From the NCBI RefSeq assembly GCF_006539525.1, contig NZ_BJNE01000011.1:51131-115130 (forward strand): a DNA stretch of 64,000 nucleotides, written 5' to 3'. The notes under the pieces are model-generated. The model was not told the DNA's origin, searched no databases, and saw nothing but the letters and a program-made list of their open reading frames with translations. The stretch is from Glutamicibacter nicotianae (GTDB lineage Bacteria > Actinomycetota > Actinomycetes > Actinomycetales > Micrococcaceae). Position numbers and translations under genes: made by a program. The first letter of the stretch is position 1; every line of letters begins with the position of its first letter. Positions 9,029 to 18,289 of this stretch are shown in pieces.

Positions 9029-10132
9029 TCAGCTGAAATTGGCACGCCAAGCCCGCAATTTATCGGTCGCCCACTCGGGCATGATTCCATGGGACATCAG
9101 CTTCTGCAGCAACCGCGCCAACTCGTAGTTCGGGTTTTCTTCTACAGCCCTGCCCAGCAGGCACAAGGCCATAGTCCCCCGGCCTCGTGCCCACTCGATC
9201 CAGGCAAGAATGCACAGCAGGGCCTGCCGGTTGTTGCCTTCGGCCACACCGAGCAGGTCTCTGGCTACCGACCACAGCCGGTCAATCCGCTGCCAGTCTG
9301 GCGAATGCCAACCACGGCCCAGCAAATAGTTGGTCAAGGGCGAGGCAGCCGCTTCCCGATCTCCGCGCATCACGCCAAACAGCACATCCAATGCCGCGTC
9401 CAGACCTTGGCCAGCCAAATACGGAAGCAGGTCTCGGACGATTTTCACTTCCAGGGAACCAAGCAGCAGTGCGGTGTGCTCATGCTCTTCGTGGATCCAA
9501 GTTCGGGCTTCAGTTTCGGCGAGGTCCATCGTCTGCAGCCATGCTTCAAGGCAGTTGATCACGTTGTGCTGCTGGCTGGAAACAATCTTCAGGATCTCGG
9601 CGGCCTGCGGCCACTCAGGGATTCCACTGCCGTCCCATGGAACATCCAACGGTGCTGATCCAGCAAAGACCAGCGACAGATGCGTCTCGTTGGTTTCCAG
9701 CGGGCGCACCGGGGTCGGCTCTGCGTAGTCGTCGGTCGCGTAGTTCCAGACGAATCGGCCCTGCCGGCACCAGCTGTGGCGCAACAGGACTTTTTTGCCA
9801 GCCAGCCCCTGTTCGAGCTGCGCAACCATGTGCGAGTACGGAATACGGCCCTCGGCCAGCGAATCTTCCGGCGCGTAGACCACCAGAACCACCCCTTGGA
9901 TATGGGGCATGCGATCCAGGAGGCGAAGCACCTGCGCGGTCCACGACTCCCGCTCGGACGAAGTGTCCTCTTCCGGCAAATCGACACGCAGGGTCGCTTC
10001 CAGGTGGTCCTCGTCGATCAGCATGAGCACAGCAGAATTTTGCGGATAGAAGCCGAGGGCATGAGGCACATAGGCCAGGATGTCCTCGCAGCTGGACAGC
10101 GAGAGGGGATGGCGTTCTGGTGTAGTTGTCAT
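9029..10132 (-). CDS. DUF4192 domain protein
   Basis: A soluble protein of about 367 residues of unknown function. The start MTTTPERHPLSLSS fits the usual family beginning, but its ribosome binding site is poor; GTG at 10162 is an alternative that would add ten residues. Features of the DUF4192 family are visible: the early DILAYVPHALGFYPQNSAVLML block, then VVLVVYAP, and a C-terminal helical part with CILAWIEWARGRGTMAL. It is on the same strand as, and 90 nt downstream of, the MFS gene. The 254 nt between it and sigA (8775-9028) hold no gene I can support, presumably the sigA promoter. Confidence 0.8.
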   Translation of the reverse strand: MTTTPERHPLSLSSCEDILAYVPHALGFYPQNSAVLMLIDEDHLEATLRVDLPEEDTSSERESWTAQVLRLLDRMPHIQGVVLVVYAPEDSLAEGRIPYSHMVAQLEQGLAGKKVLLRHSWCRQGRFVWNYATDDYAEPTPVRPLETNETHLSLVFAGSAPLDVPWDGSGIPEWPQAAEILKIVSSQQHNVINCLEAWLQTMDLAETEARTWIHEEHEHTALLLGSLEVKIVRDLLPYLAGQGLDAALDVLFGVMRGDREAAASPLTNYLLGRGWHSPDWQRIDRLWSVARDLLGVAEGNNRQALLCILAWIEWARGRGTMALCLLGRAVEENPNYELARLLQKLMSHGIMPEWATDKLRAWRANFS

Positions 10133-10221
10133 GGCTCCACGGTGCATCGCGGCGCTTGGCACAGGACGTCAACGCGTGCGAGCTGTGGAGAACCTTCTGG
10201 TCCGGGCCTCGGGGCCGGCGG

Positions 10222-11484
10222 TTACTGTTCGGCGAGGAATCGGCGCGCCTTGCGGCGTTCGATGACCATGAATGCCATCCCGAGCAATGCCATCACGAAT
10301 TGGAAGGACAGTGCCACCCGGAAAGCCGGCAGGTTGTAGAGTTCTCCGACCGAGCCGTTGGCCTTGTGCAGCATGTCCATGATGAAACCGATGACGTAGA
10401 TGGTGACGAATGCTCCGATGAATCCGCCGGTATTCACCAGGCCGGTGGCAGTTCCCAGAACCCGCGGCGGGTTGAACGTACGTGCGAAGTCGAAACCGAT
10501 CACTGAGGCCGGGCCGCCGGCGGCAATGACGACCATCAGCAGCACCAGAATCCATAGCGGCGCCTGTCCTGGCCAGAGCAGAACGGCCGCCCATAGCGCC
10601 AAGATGGAGCCCACGATGGACAACGCAATATTGGAACGCTGGCTGGCATGGCGCGCGGTCAAGGCGCCGAGGATCGGACCCAGCACGATGGCGACGACAA
10701 CGAATACAGCCATCAGGCCCGAAGCTAACGCACCGTCTATGCCTTGGCCCTCGACAAGGAATGGGTAGCCCCACGTCATCATGAAGGTGTTGATCATGAA
10801 GGCCGTAGAGAAGTGGGTCCAGAAACCCAAGCGGGTCCCTGGCTGCTTCCATGCCTGCGAGATCCGCGAGCCGGTCTCCTGCTCCCCCGCGCCATGCCCA
10901 TTCCAGTTCTTCCCATTGCGCACGAAGGCGATCGTCGTGATGAAGGTGGCGAAAGCGAACCCTGACATGATCGAGAATGCCGCGGACCAGCCGACGCCAA
11001 GCAGGATCATATGGAATGGAAAGAGGCTGATCAGCTGCCCGAGCTGGCCAAAAGTACCGGTGAGCTGGGTGAGCACCGGAATGCGCGAACCGGAGAACCA
11101 CAGGGGCAAGAGCTTGAGCACGGAGACGAAGACCATCGCGTCGCCCATGCCGACCATGACGCGCCCGGCCAAGCCCATGGGCACGTTGACCGAAATCGCC
11201 AGGAACGCTTGGCCGGCAGCCATCAGCAACGCGCCGCAGGTAATCAGGATGCGGGGCCCGAATTTATCCAGCAGCAGCCCTACGGGGACCTGCGCCCCGG
11301 CATAGACAACGAGCTGCACGACCGAGAACGTCGCCAGGATCTGTGCGCTGGCATCGAAGCGTTCGGTGGCTTGGATGCCTGCGACTCCGAAGCTGGTGCG
11401 TTGGGAAATTGCAGAAATGTAGGCAAGAATTGCGAAGCCGAAGACGAGCCACGATTTCGGCGAATTCAGCTGGGCTTGGCTCAC
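10222..11484 (-). CDS. MFS transporter
   Basis: A 420-residue protein with about twelve hydrophobic segments, typical of the major facilitator superfamily. The first half has the loop motif GLLLDKFGPRILI between helices 2 and 3 (a variant of the MFS G-x-x-x-D-R-x-G-R motif) and a GRVMVGMGDAM segment. A short charged central loop (about residues 205-225) separates the halves. Substrate cannot be told from sequence. Its ATG overlaps the stop codon of the PAC2 gene by 4 nt (ATGA), so the two are translationally coupled. Confidence 0.88.
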   Translation of the reverse strand: MSQAQLNSPKSWLVFGFAILAYISAISQRTSFGVAGIQATERFDASAQILATFSVVQLVVYAGAQVPVGLLLDKFGPRILITCGALLMAAGQAFLAISVNVPMGLAGRVMVGMGDAMVFVSVLKLLPLWFSGSRIPVLTQLTGTFGQLGQLISLFPFHMILLGVGWSAAFSIMSGFAFATFITTIAFVRNGKNWNGHGAGEQETGSRISQAWKQPGTRLGFWTHFSTAFMINTFMMTWGYPFLVEGQGIDGALASGLMAVFVVVAIVLGPILGALTARHASQRSNIALSIVGSILALWAAVLLWPGQAPLWILVLLMVVIAAGGPASVIGFDFARTFNPPRVLGTATGLVNTGGFIGAFVTIYVIGFIMDMLHKANGSVGELYNLPAFRVALSFQFVMALLGMAFMVIERRKARRFLAEQ

Positions 11485-12443
11485 TGGTCGTGATCACCTG
11501 GCAACGGTTCGATATGACCGTTTTTCAACCAATCTTCGGTGTTCTCGATGGCGGCCAGGAAATGCTCGGCACTGGCGCCCAGTTCCTCGGCATCCGCCAT
11601 CTGCTCATCTTCGTCCAGCAACAGCGAACGCGACTCGTGCTCCTTGGCATGCGCGTCGAAACGTTCCTCGAATCCGTCCACCATCTGGCGGACGTCGCTA
11701 TTGGCTTGAAGCTGCTCGGCGAGCTGCTGGTCAACCAATCGGGCCGCTTCGCGCAGCTTGTCGGTCGGCAGAGCCAGCTTCAGCGCCGCGCCCACATACT
11801 CCAGCGTCGCAACGGCGACCGCCGGGTACTCGGATTCGGCAAGGTAGTGCGGGGTATGCATCGAGTAGCCCACGACATCCCGGCCGGCTTCGCTCAGGCG
11901 GATTTCGAGCAGCGAGGCCAAGCCTGCAGGAGATTCGACCGTAGGGCTCCACGTCGAGATGTTCTCGATCAGATCCTTGCGGTTGCCGTGGGCGGTCACG
12001 CCGACCGGCCGGGTATGCGGCACCGGCATCGGCAATGATGCGGTCCCAACAACCAGCGATACGTTGAAGGCCTCGATGAATGACTGCAGTTCCGCGATCA
12101 CGCGTTCCCACTTCAGATCCGGTTCAACTCCGTTGAGGAACCAGAACTTGCGGTCCATCTCATCAGTCATCAGGTAGATCTCGATGCGCGGGGCCTGGTA
12201 TCCGGCGAAGTGGTCGCCGAGGAAAGAGACCCGCGGGCGCTGGGAGGTGTAGGCGATCAGCTCGTCGGCATCGAAAGTGGCGAAGAGTTCGGATTCCAGA
12301 CGGCCGAAAAGCTCGTTGGAGACCTGCGCGTGATTATGCCCGGCATCACTGATGCTCTTCAGCGAGATGAACATGCCAAGACCTTGAAGGCGCGAGTTAT
12401 CCAAATCGTCTGCGACCAGCGTCATCAACGAATCCTTGGACAT
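11481..12443 (-). CDS. PAC2 family protein (proteasome assembly chaperone-like)
   Basis: A 320-residue soluble protein. The start at 12443 is chosen because GAGGAG lies 4 nt before it; a longer frame reaches 12491. The PAC2 fold is suggested by GYQAPRIEIYLMTDEMDRKFWFLNGVEPDLKW followed by a GTASLPMPVPHTRPVGVTAHG segment and HYLAESEYP near residue 220. (Segments are quoted in parts of the same domain.) Acidic helices end the protein. Bacterial PAC2 proteins are common in actinobacteria, but their role is not established. Coupled to the downstream MFS gene. Confidence 0.82.
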   Translation of the reverse strand: MSKDSLMTLVADDLDNSRLQGLGMFISLKSISDAGHNHAQVSNELFGRLESELFATFDADELIAYTSQRPRVSFLGDHFAGYQAPRIEIYLMTDEMDRKFWFLNGVEPDLKWERVIAELQSFIEAFNVSLVVGTASLPMPVPHTRPVGVTAHGNRKDLIENISTWSPTVESPAGLASLLEIRLSEAGRDVVGYSMHTPHYLAESEYPAVAVATLEYVGAALKLALPTDKLREAARLVDQQLAEQLQANSDVRQMVDGFEERFDAHAKEHESRSLLLDEDEQMADAEELGASAEHFLAAIENTEDWLKNGHIEPLPGDHDQ

Positions 12444-12696
12444 TTTCTCCTCATTCAGGGTCGGCATCCGGCACAGCAGGGCGGCAACCATCGGCCAGGA
12501 CTGAACTTCTGCAACAGATCAATGCTCCATCCTATCGCTACTTGGCTTTCGCTCGCTGTGAAGTAACGCACGATGACGCGGAACCTCGGATAACCTAGAT
12601 GCAGGAGACGCACAGCCCACCGGCAGGATCTGCTCCGGAATACCACTTGGGCTGTCGCGACCTTAGACCCTACAAAGGCATAGAAGGAATGATTTT

Positions 12697-14211
12697 GTGA
12701 TCAACTCCAGTGATCTCACTCTGAGCGCCATTGGCACTGACATCAAGCGCAAGAGCGCTGACGCCCTCATCCTGGGCGTACTCAAGAACGGCGACAAGGT
12801 GTCCATCGCGGCATCCCCCTTCGCCGCCGACACCACTACCTCGCTGGAGCAGTCGCTCTCGGCTTTGGGCGTTGCCGGGAAGGCCGACGAAATCACCGCG
12901 CTGCCTGGCGTGGACGGCACGAAGGCCAAGGTTCTGCAGTTCATCGGCCTTGGCGTTGACGAGCTGGCCGATCTGACCGAAGAGAAGCTGCGCCGTGCAG
13001 CCGGCTCGGCTGCCCGCCAGTTGAGCAACGCCAAGAGCGCCATTTTCGCTTTGCCTGCCGACAGCGTTGAGCGCGTTGCCGCCGTGGCTGAAGGCATCGC
13101 CTTGGGCAGCTACCGCTACGAGAACCACCGGTCGAAGAAGAGCGAGAAGCCAGTACTGGCCGAAGCCCAGATCGTCACCTCGGTTGCCACTTCCAAGGAT
13201 CTTCCGGCCGTGCTCAAGCGCGCGGCAATCCTGGGCCGCGCGGTCCGCGGCACCCGCGACCTGATCAATGCCCCAGCCAACGTGCTGTACCCGGAGTCTT
13301 TCGCCGCGGCGGTCAAGGACTACTCAAAGTCGCTGCCGCTGAAGGTCACCATCTTCGATGAGAAGCGACTGGCCAAGGACGGCTTTGGCGGACTGATCGG
13401 CGTCGGCGGCGGCTCGGCTCGCCAGCCGCGCATGGTCAAGGTCGAGTACGCGCCATCGAAGGCAGCCAAGCACATCGCCTTGATCGGCAAGGGCATCACC
13501 TTCGATACCGGTGGCACCTCGCTGAAGCCTGCTGCAGGCATGCACGCCATGAAGTCGGACATGTCCGGTGCCGCCGCAGTCTTCCAGACCGTCGCCGCCG
13601 TCGCCGAACTTGGGCTGAACGTGAAGGTCACCGCATGGCTCTGCCTGGCAGAGAACATGCCAGGCGGCGCCTCGACCCGTCCGGGCGATGTGCTGACGAT
13701 GTTCGGCGGCAAGACCGTTGAGGTGCTGAACACTGACGCCGAAGGCCGCCTGGTCATGGCTGACGGCTTGGCCGCAGCCAGCCTGGAAAAGCCGGATGTC
13801 ATGATCGACATCGCTACGCTGACCGGCGCGCAGATGCTGGCTCTGGGCCTGCGCACTGCAGGCGTCATGGGCGACAAGCAGGTCACCAGCGACCTGGTTG
13901 CCGTCTCGGACAAGGTGGGCGAATTGGCTTGGGCCATGCCGCTGCCGGAAGAGCTGCGTCCATCCATCGAGTCGCAGGTCGCCGATCTGGCGAACATCGG
14001 TGAGCGCATGGGCGGAATGATGACCGCTGCCGTCTTCCTCGAAGAGTTCGTCGGCGAAGTCGACGGCAAGAAGATTCCTTGGGCCCACATCGACTTTGCT
14101 GGTCCGGCCTTCAACGAAGGAAGTGCCTGGGGCTACACCCCGAAGAACGGCACCGGCTCGCAGGTACGCACGCTGGTTGCCTACGCAGAACAGGTTGCCG
14201 CAGCGAACTAG
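12697..14211 (+). CDS. pepA: Leucyl aminopeptidase (M17)
   Basis: A 504-residue cytosolic M17 metallopeptidase that removes N-terminal residues from peptides. GTG start with AGAAGGAA before it. The N-terminal macro-like domain runs to about residue 170; the catalytic domain contains KGITFDTGGTSLKPA, MKSDMSGAAAV and the family signature NTDAEGRLVMADGL, which hold the two metal ions. Length is normal for the family. The 253 nt upstream (12444-12696) separate it from the divergent PAC2 gene and show no other gene. Confidence 0.96.
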   Translation: MINSSDLTLSAIGTDIKRKSADALILGVLKNGDKVSIAASPFAADTTTSLEQSLSALGVAGKADEITALPGVDGTKAKVLQFIGLGVDELADLTEEKLRRAAGSAARQLSNAKSAIFALPADSVERVAAVAEGIALGSYRYENHRSKKSEKPVLAEAQIVTSVATSKDLPAVLKRAAILGRAVRGTRDLINAPANVLYPESFAAAVKDYSKSLPLKVTIFDEKRLAKDGFGGLIGVGGGSARQPRMVKVEYAPSKAAKHIALIGKGITFDTGGTSLKPAAGMHAMKSDMSGAAAVFQTVAAVAELGLNVKVTAWLCLAENMPGGASTRPGDVLTMFGGKTVEVLNTDAEGRLVMADGLAAASLEKPDVMIDIATLTGAQMLALGLRTAGVMGDKQVTSDLVAVSDKVGELAWAMPLPEELRPSIESQVADLANIGERMGGMMTAAVFLEEFVGEVDGKKIPWAHIDFAGPAFNEGSAWGYTPKNGTGSQVRTLVAYAEQVAAAN

Positions 14212-14252
14212 CCGTTAAACGCAGCGGCATAGCAGCTGCAGTGCCATGAAAC

Positions 14253-14295
14253 TCATCCCGGTATCGCCAGAATCAATTGGCCGATGCCGGGATGA
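14253..14295 (+). terminator. Terminator of pepA
   Basis: Inverted repeat TCATCCCGG / CCGGGATGA (14253-14261 with 14287-14295), with further partial pairing inside, about 40 nt after the pepA stop. Confidence 0.6.
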
Positions 14296-14491
14296 ACTCA
14301 AAATTAGAGACATACCTGACTTTTAATGCCCCGAAGGTGACTCTAGCCATTCGACGGTACTAAGGTAAGTTTTGAAACATCACCGTGGATCAAAGGTGCG
14401 CGCCCGCATGTGTCACGCTCCAGAAAGTCCACACCCGATCCCCTGGTCGGCCAAAGCCGGCCTCACTAAGCGAATACGAGGGAGCGTTCAC

Positions 14492-15871
14492 GTGGCCGAT
14501 TCGGCAGCAACGCAAGAATTTGATGTCCTCATCCTCGGCGGCGGATCCGCTGGATACTCGGCAGCATTGCGCGCCATCCAGCTGGGCTACACCGTTGGAT
14601 TGATCGAGAAGGAAAAGCTGGGCGGCACCTGCTTGCACACCGGCTGCATCCCAACCAAGGCTTACCTGCATGCAGCAGAGCTGGCAGAGAACGCTCGCGA
14701 GGGTGCCAAGTACGGCATCAACTCCTCGCTGGAGTCGATCGATCTGGCCGGCGTTCGCAAGTACAAGGAAGGCATTGTCGCTGGCAAGCACAAGGGCCTG
14801 CAGGGCTTGCTGAAGATGAAGAAGGTCAACGTCATCACCGGTAACGGCCGACTGGTTGCCCAGGATTCCATCGATGTCGATGGCACCGTCTACAAGGGCA
14901 AGTACATCGTCCTGGCCACCGGATCCACTTCCAAGACCATGGGCCTGGAAATCGGCGGCCGCGTGCTGACCAGCACCGAAGCACTGAACATGGAAGACCT
15001 GCCAAAGAGCGCCATCGTTCTGGGCGGCGGCGTCATCGGTGTCGAATTCGCCTCGGTCTGGAAGTCCTTCGGCGTCGACGTCACCATCGTCGAGGGCCTG
15101 CCATCGCTGGTTCCAAACGAGGATCCAGCCATCATCAAGAACCTGGAGCGTGCTTTCAAGAAGCGCGGCATCAAGTTCAACACCGGCGTTTTCTTCGAGA
15201 AGGTCGAGCAGGATGCCAACGGCGCCAAGGTCTCGCTGGCTGACGGCAAGGTTCTGGAAGCTGAGATCGTCCTGGTTGCTGTGGGCCGCGGTCCAGTCAC
15301 CGAGGGCCTTGGCTTCGAAGAGCAGGGCATCACCATTGATCGCGGTTTCGTAATCACCGACGAGCGCCTGCACACCGGCGTTGGCAACATCTACGCCATC
15401 GGCGACATCGTTCCAGGCGTCCAGCTCGCACACCGCGGCTACCAGCATGGCCGCTTCGTCGCCGAGGAAATCCACGGCCTGAAGCCAACCATCGTTGAGG
15501 ACATCAACATCCCGAAGGTGACCTTCTGCGAGCCAGAGATCGCATCGGTGGGCTACTCCGAGCCGAAGGCCAAGGAGAAGTTCGGCGCTGACCAGATCGA
15601 AACCACCGAGTACAACTTGGCTGGCAACGGCAAGTCCTCGATCTTGGGCACCAGCGGCATCATCAAGATGGTTCGCGTCAAGAACGGCCCAATCGTTGGC
15701 GTTCACGGCATCGGCGGACGCATTGGCGAGCAGATCGGTGAAGCGCAGCTGATCGTGAACTGGGAAGCATACCCAGAGGACGTATCGCAGCTGATCCACG
15801 CTCACCCAACCCAGAACGAGTCCCTGGGCGAAGCCGCAATGGCTTTGGCCGGCGCACCGCTGCACGGTTAA
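14492..15871 (+). CDS. lpdA: Dihydrolipoyl dehydrogenase (E3)
   Basis: A 459-residue flavoprotein that re-oxidises dihydrolipoyl groups of 2-oxoacid dehydrogenase complexes and the glycine cleavage system, passing electrons to NAD. The GTG at 14492 is preferred: it follows GAGGGAG and directly precedes the FAD-binding fold (LILGGGSAGYSAAL); upstream codons in frame look unrelated. Redox cysteines are Cys47 and Cys52 in GGTCLHTGCIPTK. The NAD domain carries VLGGGVIGVEFA, and the C-terminal HPTQNESLGEA supplies the His-Glu pair. It is followed by the E2 gene, but a strong hairpin lies between them. The 280 nt before it (14212-14491) hold the pepA terminator and nothing else clear. Confidence 0.95.
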   Translation: MADSAATQEFDVLILGGGSAGYSAALRAIQLGYTVGLIEKEKLGGTCLHTGCIPTKAYLHAAELAENAREGAKYGINSSLESIDLAGVRKYKEGIVAGKHKGLQGLLKMKKVNVITGNGRLVAQDSIDVDGTVYKGKYIVLATGSTSKTMGLEIGGRVLTSTEALNMEDLPKSAIVLGGGVIGVEFASVWKSFGVDVTIVEGLPSLVPNEDPAIIKNLERAFKKRGIKFNTGVFFEKVEQDANGAKVSLADGKVLEAEIVLVAVGRGPVTEGLGFEEQGITIDRGFVITDERLHTGVGNIYAIGDIVPGVQLAHRGYQHGRFVAEEIHGLKPTIVEDINIPKVTFCEPEIASVGYSEPKAKEKFGADQIETTEYNLAGNGKSSILGTSGIIKMVRVKNGPIVGVHGIGGRIGEQIGEAQLIVNWEAYPEDVSQLIHAHPTQNESLGEAAMALAGAPLHG

Positions 15872-15883
15872 TCACGTTTTGGT

Positions 15884-15922
15884 CATTCAGGCAGCGCGTT
15901 GATGTAACGCGCTGCCTGAATG
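15884..15922 (+). terminator. Hairpin between lpdA and the E2 gene
   Basis: Perfect 17-bp stem (15884-15900 with 15906-15922) around GATGT, starting 12 nt after the lpdA stop. Its strength suggests that E2 has its own promoter. Confidence 0.75.
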
Positions 15923-15988
15923 CACTAGGCTCGGAGGCAACGCCTCCCACCACTTTTCAAGCTTTATAAAACAAGGAGATACGGGACG

Positions 15989-17749
15989 ATGTCTGAAACC
16001 GTAAACCTACCCGCACTGGGTGAAAGCGTTACCGAAGGTACGGTAACCCGCTGGCTGAAGCAGGTCGGCGACCGCGTAGAGGTAGACGAGCCGTTGGTGG
16101 AAGTTTCCACTGACAAGGTTGACACTGAAGTTCCTTCGCCGGTAGCTGGTGTCATCGAGGAAATCTTCGTGGCCGAGGACGAGGACGCCGAAGTTGGCGC
16201 CCCACTGGTTCGCATCGGCGATGGCTCCGGCTCCGGCGACGCTGCACCGGCAGCACCAGCCGCTGAAGAAGCACCTGCCGCACCAGCCGCAGAGGAAGCA
16301 CCAGCTGAACCGGCAGCCGAAGAAGCTCCTGCAGCCGCACCTGCCGGTGGCGATGCCTCGGGTACCGAAGTTACCCTTCCAGCCTTGGGCGAGTCGGTGA
16401 CCGAAGGTACCGTTACCCGCTGGCTGAAGGAAGTTGGCGATGAGGTATCCGTCGACGAGCCGCTGCTTGAGGTTTCCACCGATAAGGTAGACACCGAAGT
16501 TCCTTCCCCAGTTGCTGGCACCCTGCTGGAAATTCGCGTTCCAGAAGATGAGACCGCTGAAGTCGGCGCTGTTCTGGCCGTTATCGGTGCCGCTGGCTCC
16601 GCTCCAGCAGCTGCTCCAGCCAAGAAAGAGGCGCCAGCTGCTGCTCCTGCAAAGGAAGCTCCAGCTGCTGCTCCTGCAAAGGAAGAGGCTCCTGCTGCCC
16701 CAGCTCCTGCCAAGGAAGAGGCTCCGGCCGCTCCGGCAGCCCCAGCTCCAGCTAAGGAAGAAGCACCTGCTGCCCCTGTCGCTCCAGCTGCACCAGCAGC
16801 CGAGGCAAACAACGAGTCCGGCTACGTCACCCCGCTGGTACGCCGCCTGGCTAACCAGCACAACATCGACATCGCTTCGGTGAAGGGCACCGGTGTTGGC
16901 GGCCGCATCCGCAAGCAGGATGTGCTGGACGCTGTTGCCGCCCAGGAAGCTGCTGCTCCAGCTGCTCCTGCCGCCGCTGCTCCTGCCGCCGCAAAGCCGG
17001 CTGCACCTGCAGTAGAGGTTTCCTCGCTGCGCGGCACCGAGGAAAAGGCTCCACGTATCCGCCAGGTTATCGCTCGCCGCATGCGCGAGTCCCTGGACAT
17101 ATCGACTCAGCTGACCCAGGTCCACGAAATCGATATGACCCGCATCGTGAAGCTGCGAGCTGCGGCCAAGGCCAACTTCAAGGCCACCAACGGCGTGAAC
17201 CTCACTTACCTGCCATTCATCGCCAAGGCTGTTGCCGAAGGCCTGAAGGCACACCCTAAGCTGAACGCTGAGTACAACGAAGAGACCCAGAAGATCACCT
17301 ACCACAATGCCGAGCACTTGGCATTCGCAGTCGACACCGACAAGGGCCTGCTGGTTCCTGTCGTGTCGAACGCTGGCGATCTGAACCTGGCAGGCATGGC
17401 TTCGCGCATCGCTGATGTTGCTGCACGCACCCGCAGCAACAAGATCGGTCCAGACGAGCTGTCCGGTGGCACCTTCTCGATCACCAACATCGGTTCGGTT
17501 GGCGCACTGTTCGACACCCCGATCATCAACCAGCCACAGGTAGCCATCCTGGGCACCGGTGCGATCGTGAAGCGTCCAATGGTCGTCACCGATGCAGAAG
17601 GCAACGATTCGATCGCCATCCGCCACATGATGTACCTGTGCCTGACCTACGATCACCGCCTGGTTGACGGTGCCGATGCAGGCCGCTTCCTGCAGACCGT
17701 CAAGGCTCGCCTTGAAGGTGGCGCCTTCGAAGGCGAACTGGGACTGTAA
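15989..17749 (+). CDS. sucB: 2-oxoacid dehydrogenase E2, dihydrolipoyl acyltransferase
   Basis: A 586-residue E2 core enzyme with AAGGAG before the ATG. Two lipoyl domains at residues 5-76 and 128-200 are very similar, each with the S-T-D-K-V-D motif; the lipoylated lysines should be Lys43 and Lys166. Long Ala/Pro/Glu linkers follow, then an E3-binding domain ([16 protein letters not shown], near 278-315) and the catalytic domain ending in [13 protein letters not shown] (His556, Asp560). In actinobacteria such proteins are usually annotated as the 2-oxoglutarate dehydrogenase succinyltransferase and can serve the pyruvate complex as well; sequence alone does not settle the substrate. Lipoyl synthesis genes lie 2 kb downstream. 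Confidence 0.93.
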   Translation: MSETVNLPALGESVTEGTVTRWLKQVGDRVEVDEPLVEVSTDKVDTEVPSPVAGVIEEIFVAEDEDAEVGAPLVRIGDGSGSGDAAPAAPAAEEAPAAPAAEEAPAEPAAEEAPAAAPAGGDASGTEVTLPALGESVTEGTVTRWLKEVGDEVSVDEPLLEVSTDKVDTEVPSPVAGTLLEIRVPEDETAEVGAVLAVIGAAGSAPAAAPAKKEAPAAAPAKEAPAAAPAKEEAPAAPAPAKEEAPAAPAAPAPAKEEAPAAPVAPAAPAAEANNESGYVTPLVRRLANQHNIDIASVKGTGVGGRIRKQDVLDAVAAQEAAAPAAPAAAAPAAAKPAAPAVEVSSLRGTEEKAPRIRQVIARRMRESLDISTQLTQVHEIDMTRIVKLRAAAKANFKATNGVNLTYLPFIAKAVAEGLKAHPKLNAEYNEETQKITYHNAEHLAFAVDTDKGLLVPVVSNAGDLNLAGMASRIADVAARTRSNKIGPDELSGGTFSITNIGSVGALFDTPIINQPQVAILGTGAIVKRPMVVTDAEGNDSIAIRHMMYLCLTYDHRLVDGADAGRFLQTVKARLEGGAFEGELGL

Positions 17750-17783
17750 AGATCCAGTCGTGGCCCTCGTAGCCTAGGTAGAT

Positions 17784-17817
17784 AATCGCCCCTGTCGTTG
17801 ATTCGACAGGGGCGATT
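17784..17817 (+). terminator. Terminator of the E2 gene
   Basis: Perfect 14-bp stem AATCGCCCCTGTCG with its complement around TTGATT, followed by CTGCGTTTT. Confidence 0.82.
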
Positions 17818-17848
17818 CTGCGTTTTCTACGATCAGTCGAAAATAGAT

Positions 17849-17854
17849 TAGGCT
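17849..17854 (+). promoter_or_regulatory. -10 element of a leaderless gene
   Basis: TAGGCT lies 6 nt before the ATG at 17861 and no Shine-Dalgarno sequence is present, so the transcript probably starts at or next to the ATG. Confidence 0.6.
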
Positions 17855-17860
17855 AGTGTC

Positions 17861-18211
17861 ATGACTATTCTTCTTTCTCTCCTGATTTTCGTGCATATCT
17901 TGGGCGCAGCAGCTATCTTCGGTGGCTGGCTGGCCAACTTCAAGACCCCTACTGTCTCTGTATGGCAGTGGTACGGAGCCATCGTGCAGCTGGTAACGGG
18001 TCTGGCCATGGTCGGCATTCTCGAGGCCGGCGACGGTTCGCCAAACCACATGAAGATTGGCATCAAGTCGCTGATTGCAATCATCATCCTGGTCGCAGCT
18101 TTCATTGGCCGTAAGAAGATGAAGAACGGCGAGGAAGTTTCTACCGGTATTGCTCACGCAGTGGGCGGCATGGCCTTCATCAACATCGCGATTGCGGTTC
18201 TCTGGAGCTAG
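17861..18211 (+). CDS. Small integral membrane protein, unknown function
   Basis: A 116-residue protein with four hydrophobic segments (about 1-22, 35-55, 66-84 and 97-115) joined by short loops; the loop GRKKMKNGEE before the last helix is the only strongly charged part and should face the cytoplasm. I recognise no catalytic motif. It sits alone between the E2 gene and the convergent kinase-like gene, with terminator hairpins on both sides, and probably has a leaderless mRNA. Confidence 0.8.
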   Translation: MTILLSLLIFVHILGAAAIFGGWLANFKTPTVSVWQWYGAIVQLVTGLAMVGILEAGDGSPNHMKIGIKSLIAIIILVAAFIGRKKMKNGEEVSTGIAHAVGGMAFINIAIAVLWS

Positions 18212-18226
18212 TCCGTAGCAGCCTTG

Positions 18227-18282
18227 ATGGTGGGAGAAGCAACCAACAGCTTTGAGCAAGCTTTGGTGTCGTCTCCCGCCAT
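18227..18282. terminator. Bidirectional terminator, composite hairpin
   Basis: Outer arms ATGGTGGGAGA (18227-18237) and TCTCCCGCCAT (18272-18282) pair over 11 bp with one G-T wobble, and a smaller hairpin (ACCAA...TTGGT) nests inside. It separates the convergent membrane protein and kinase-like genes. Confidence 0.55.
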
Positions 18283-18289
18283 TAAGCAT

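Noticed and set aside
14390..15865. A 491-codon frame opposite lpdA, and a similar one at 16007-17656 opposite the E2 gene
   Set aside because: Both are antisense to well-supported genes and show no protein family features.
16230..17020. Repetitive Ala/Pro coding DNA in the E2 gene as a possible tandem repeat element
   Set aside because: It is explained by the flexible linkers normal for E2 proteins.
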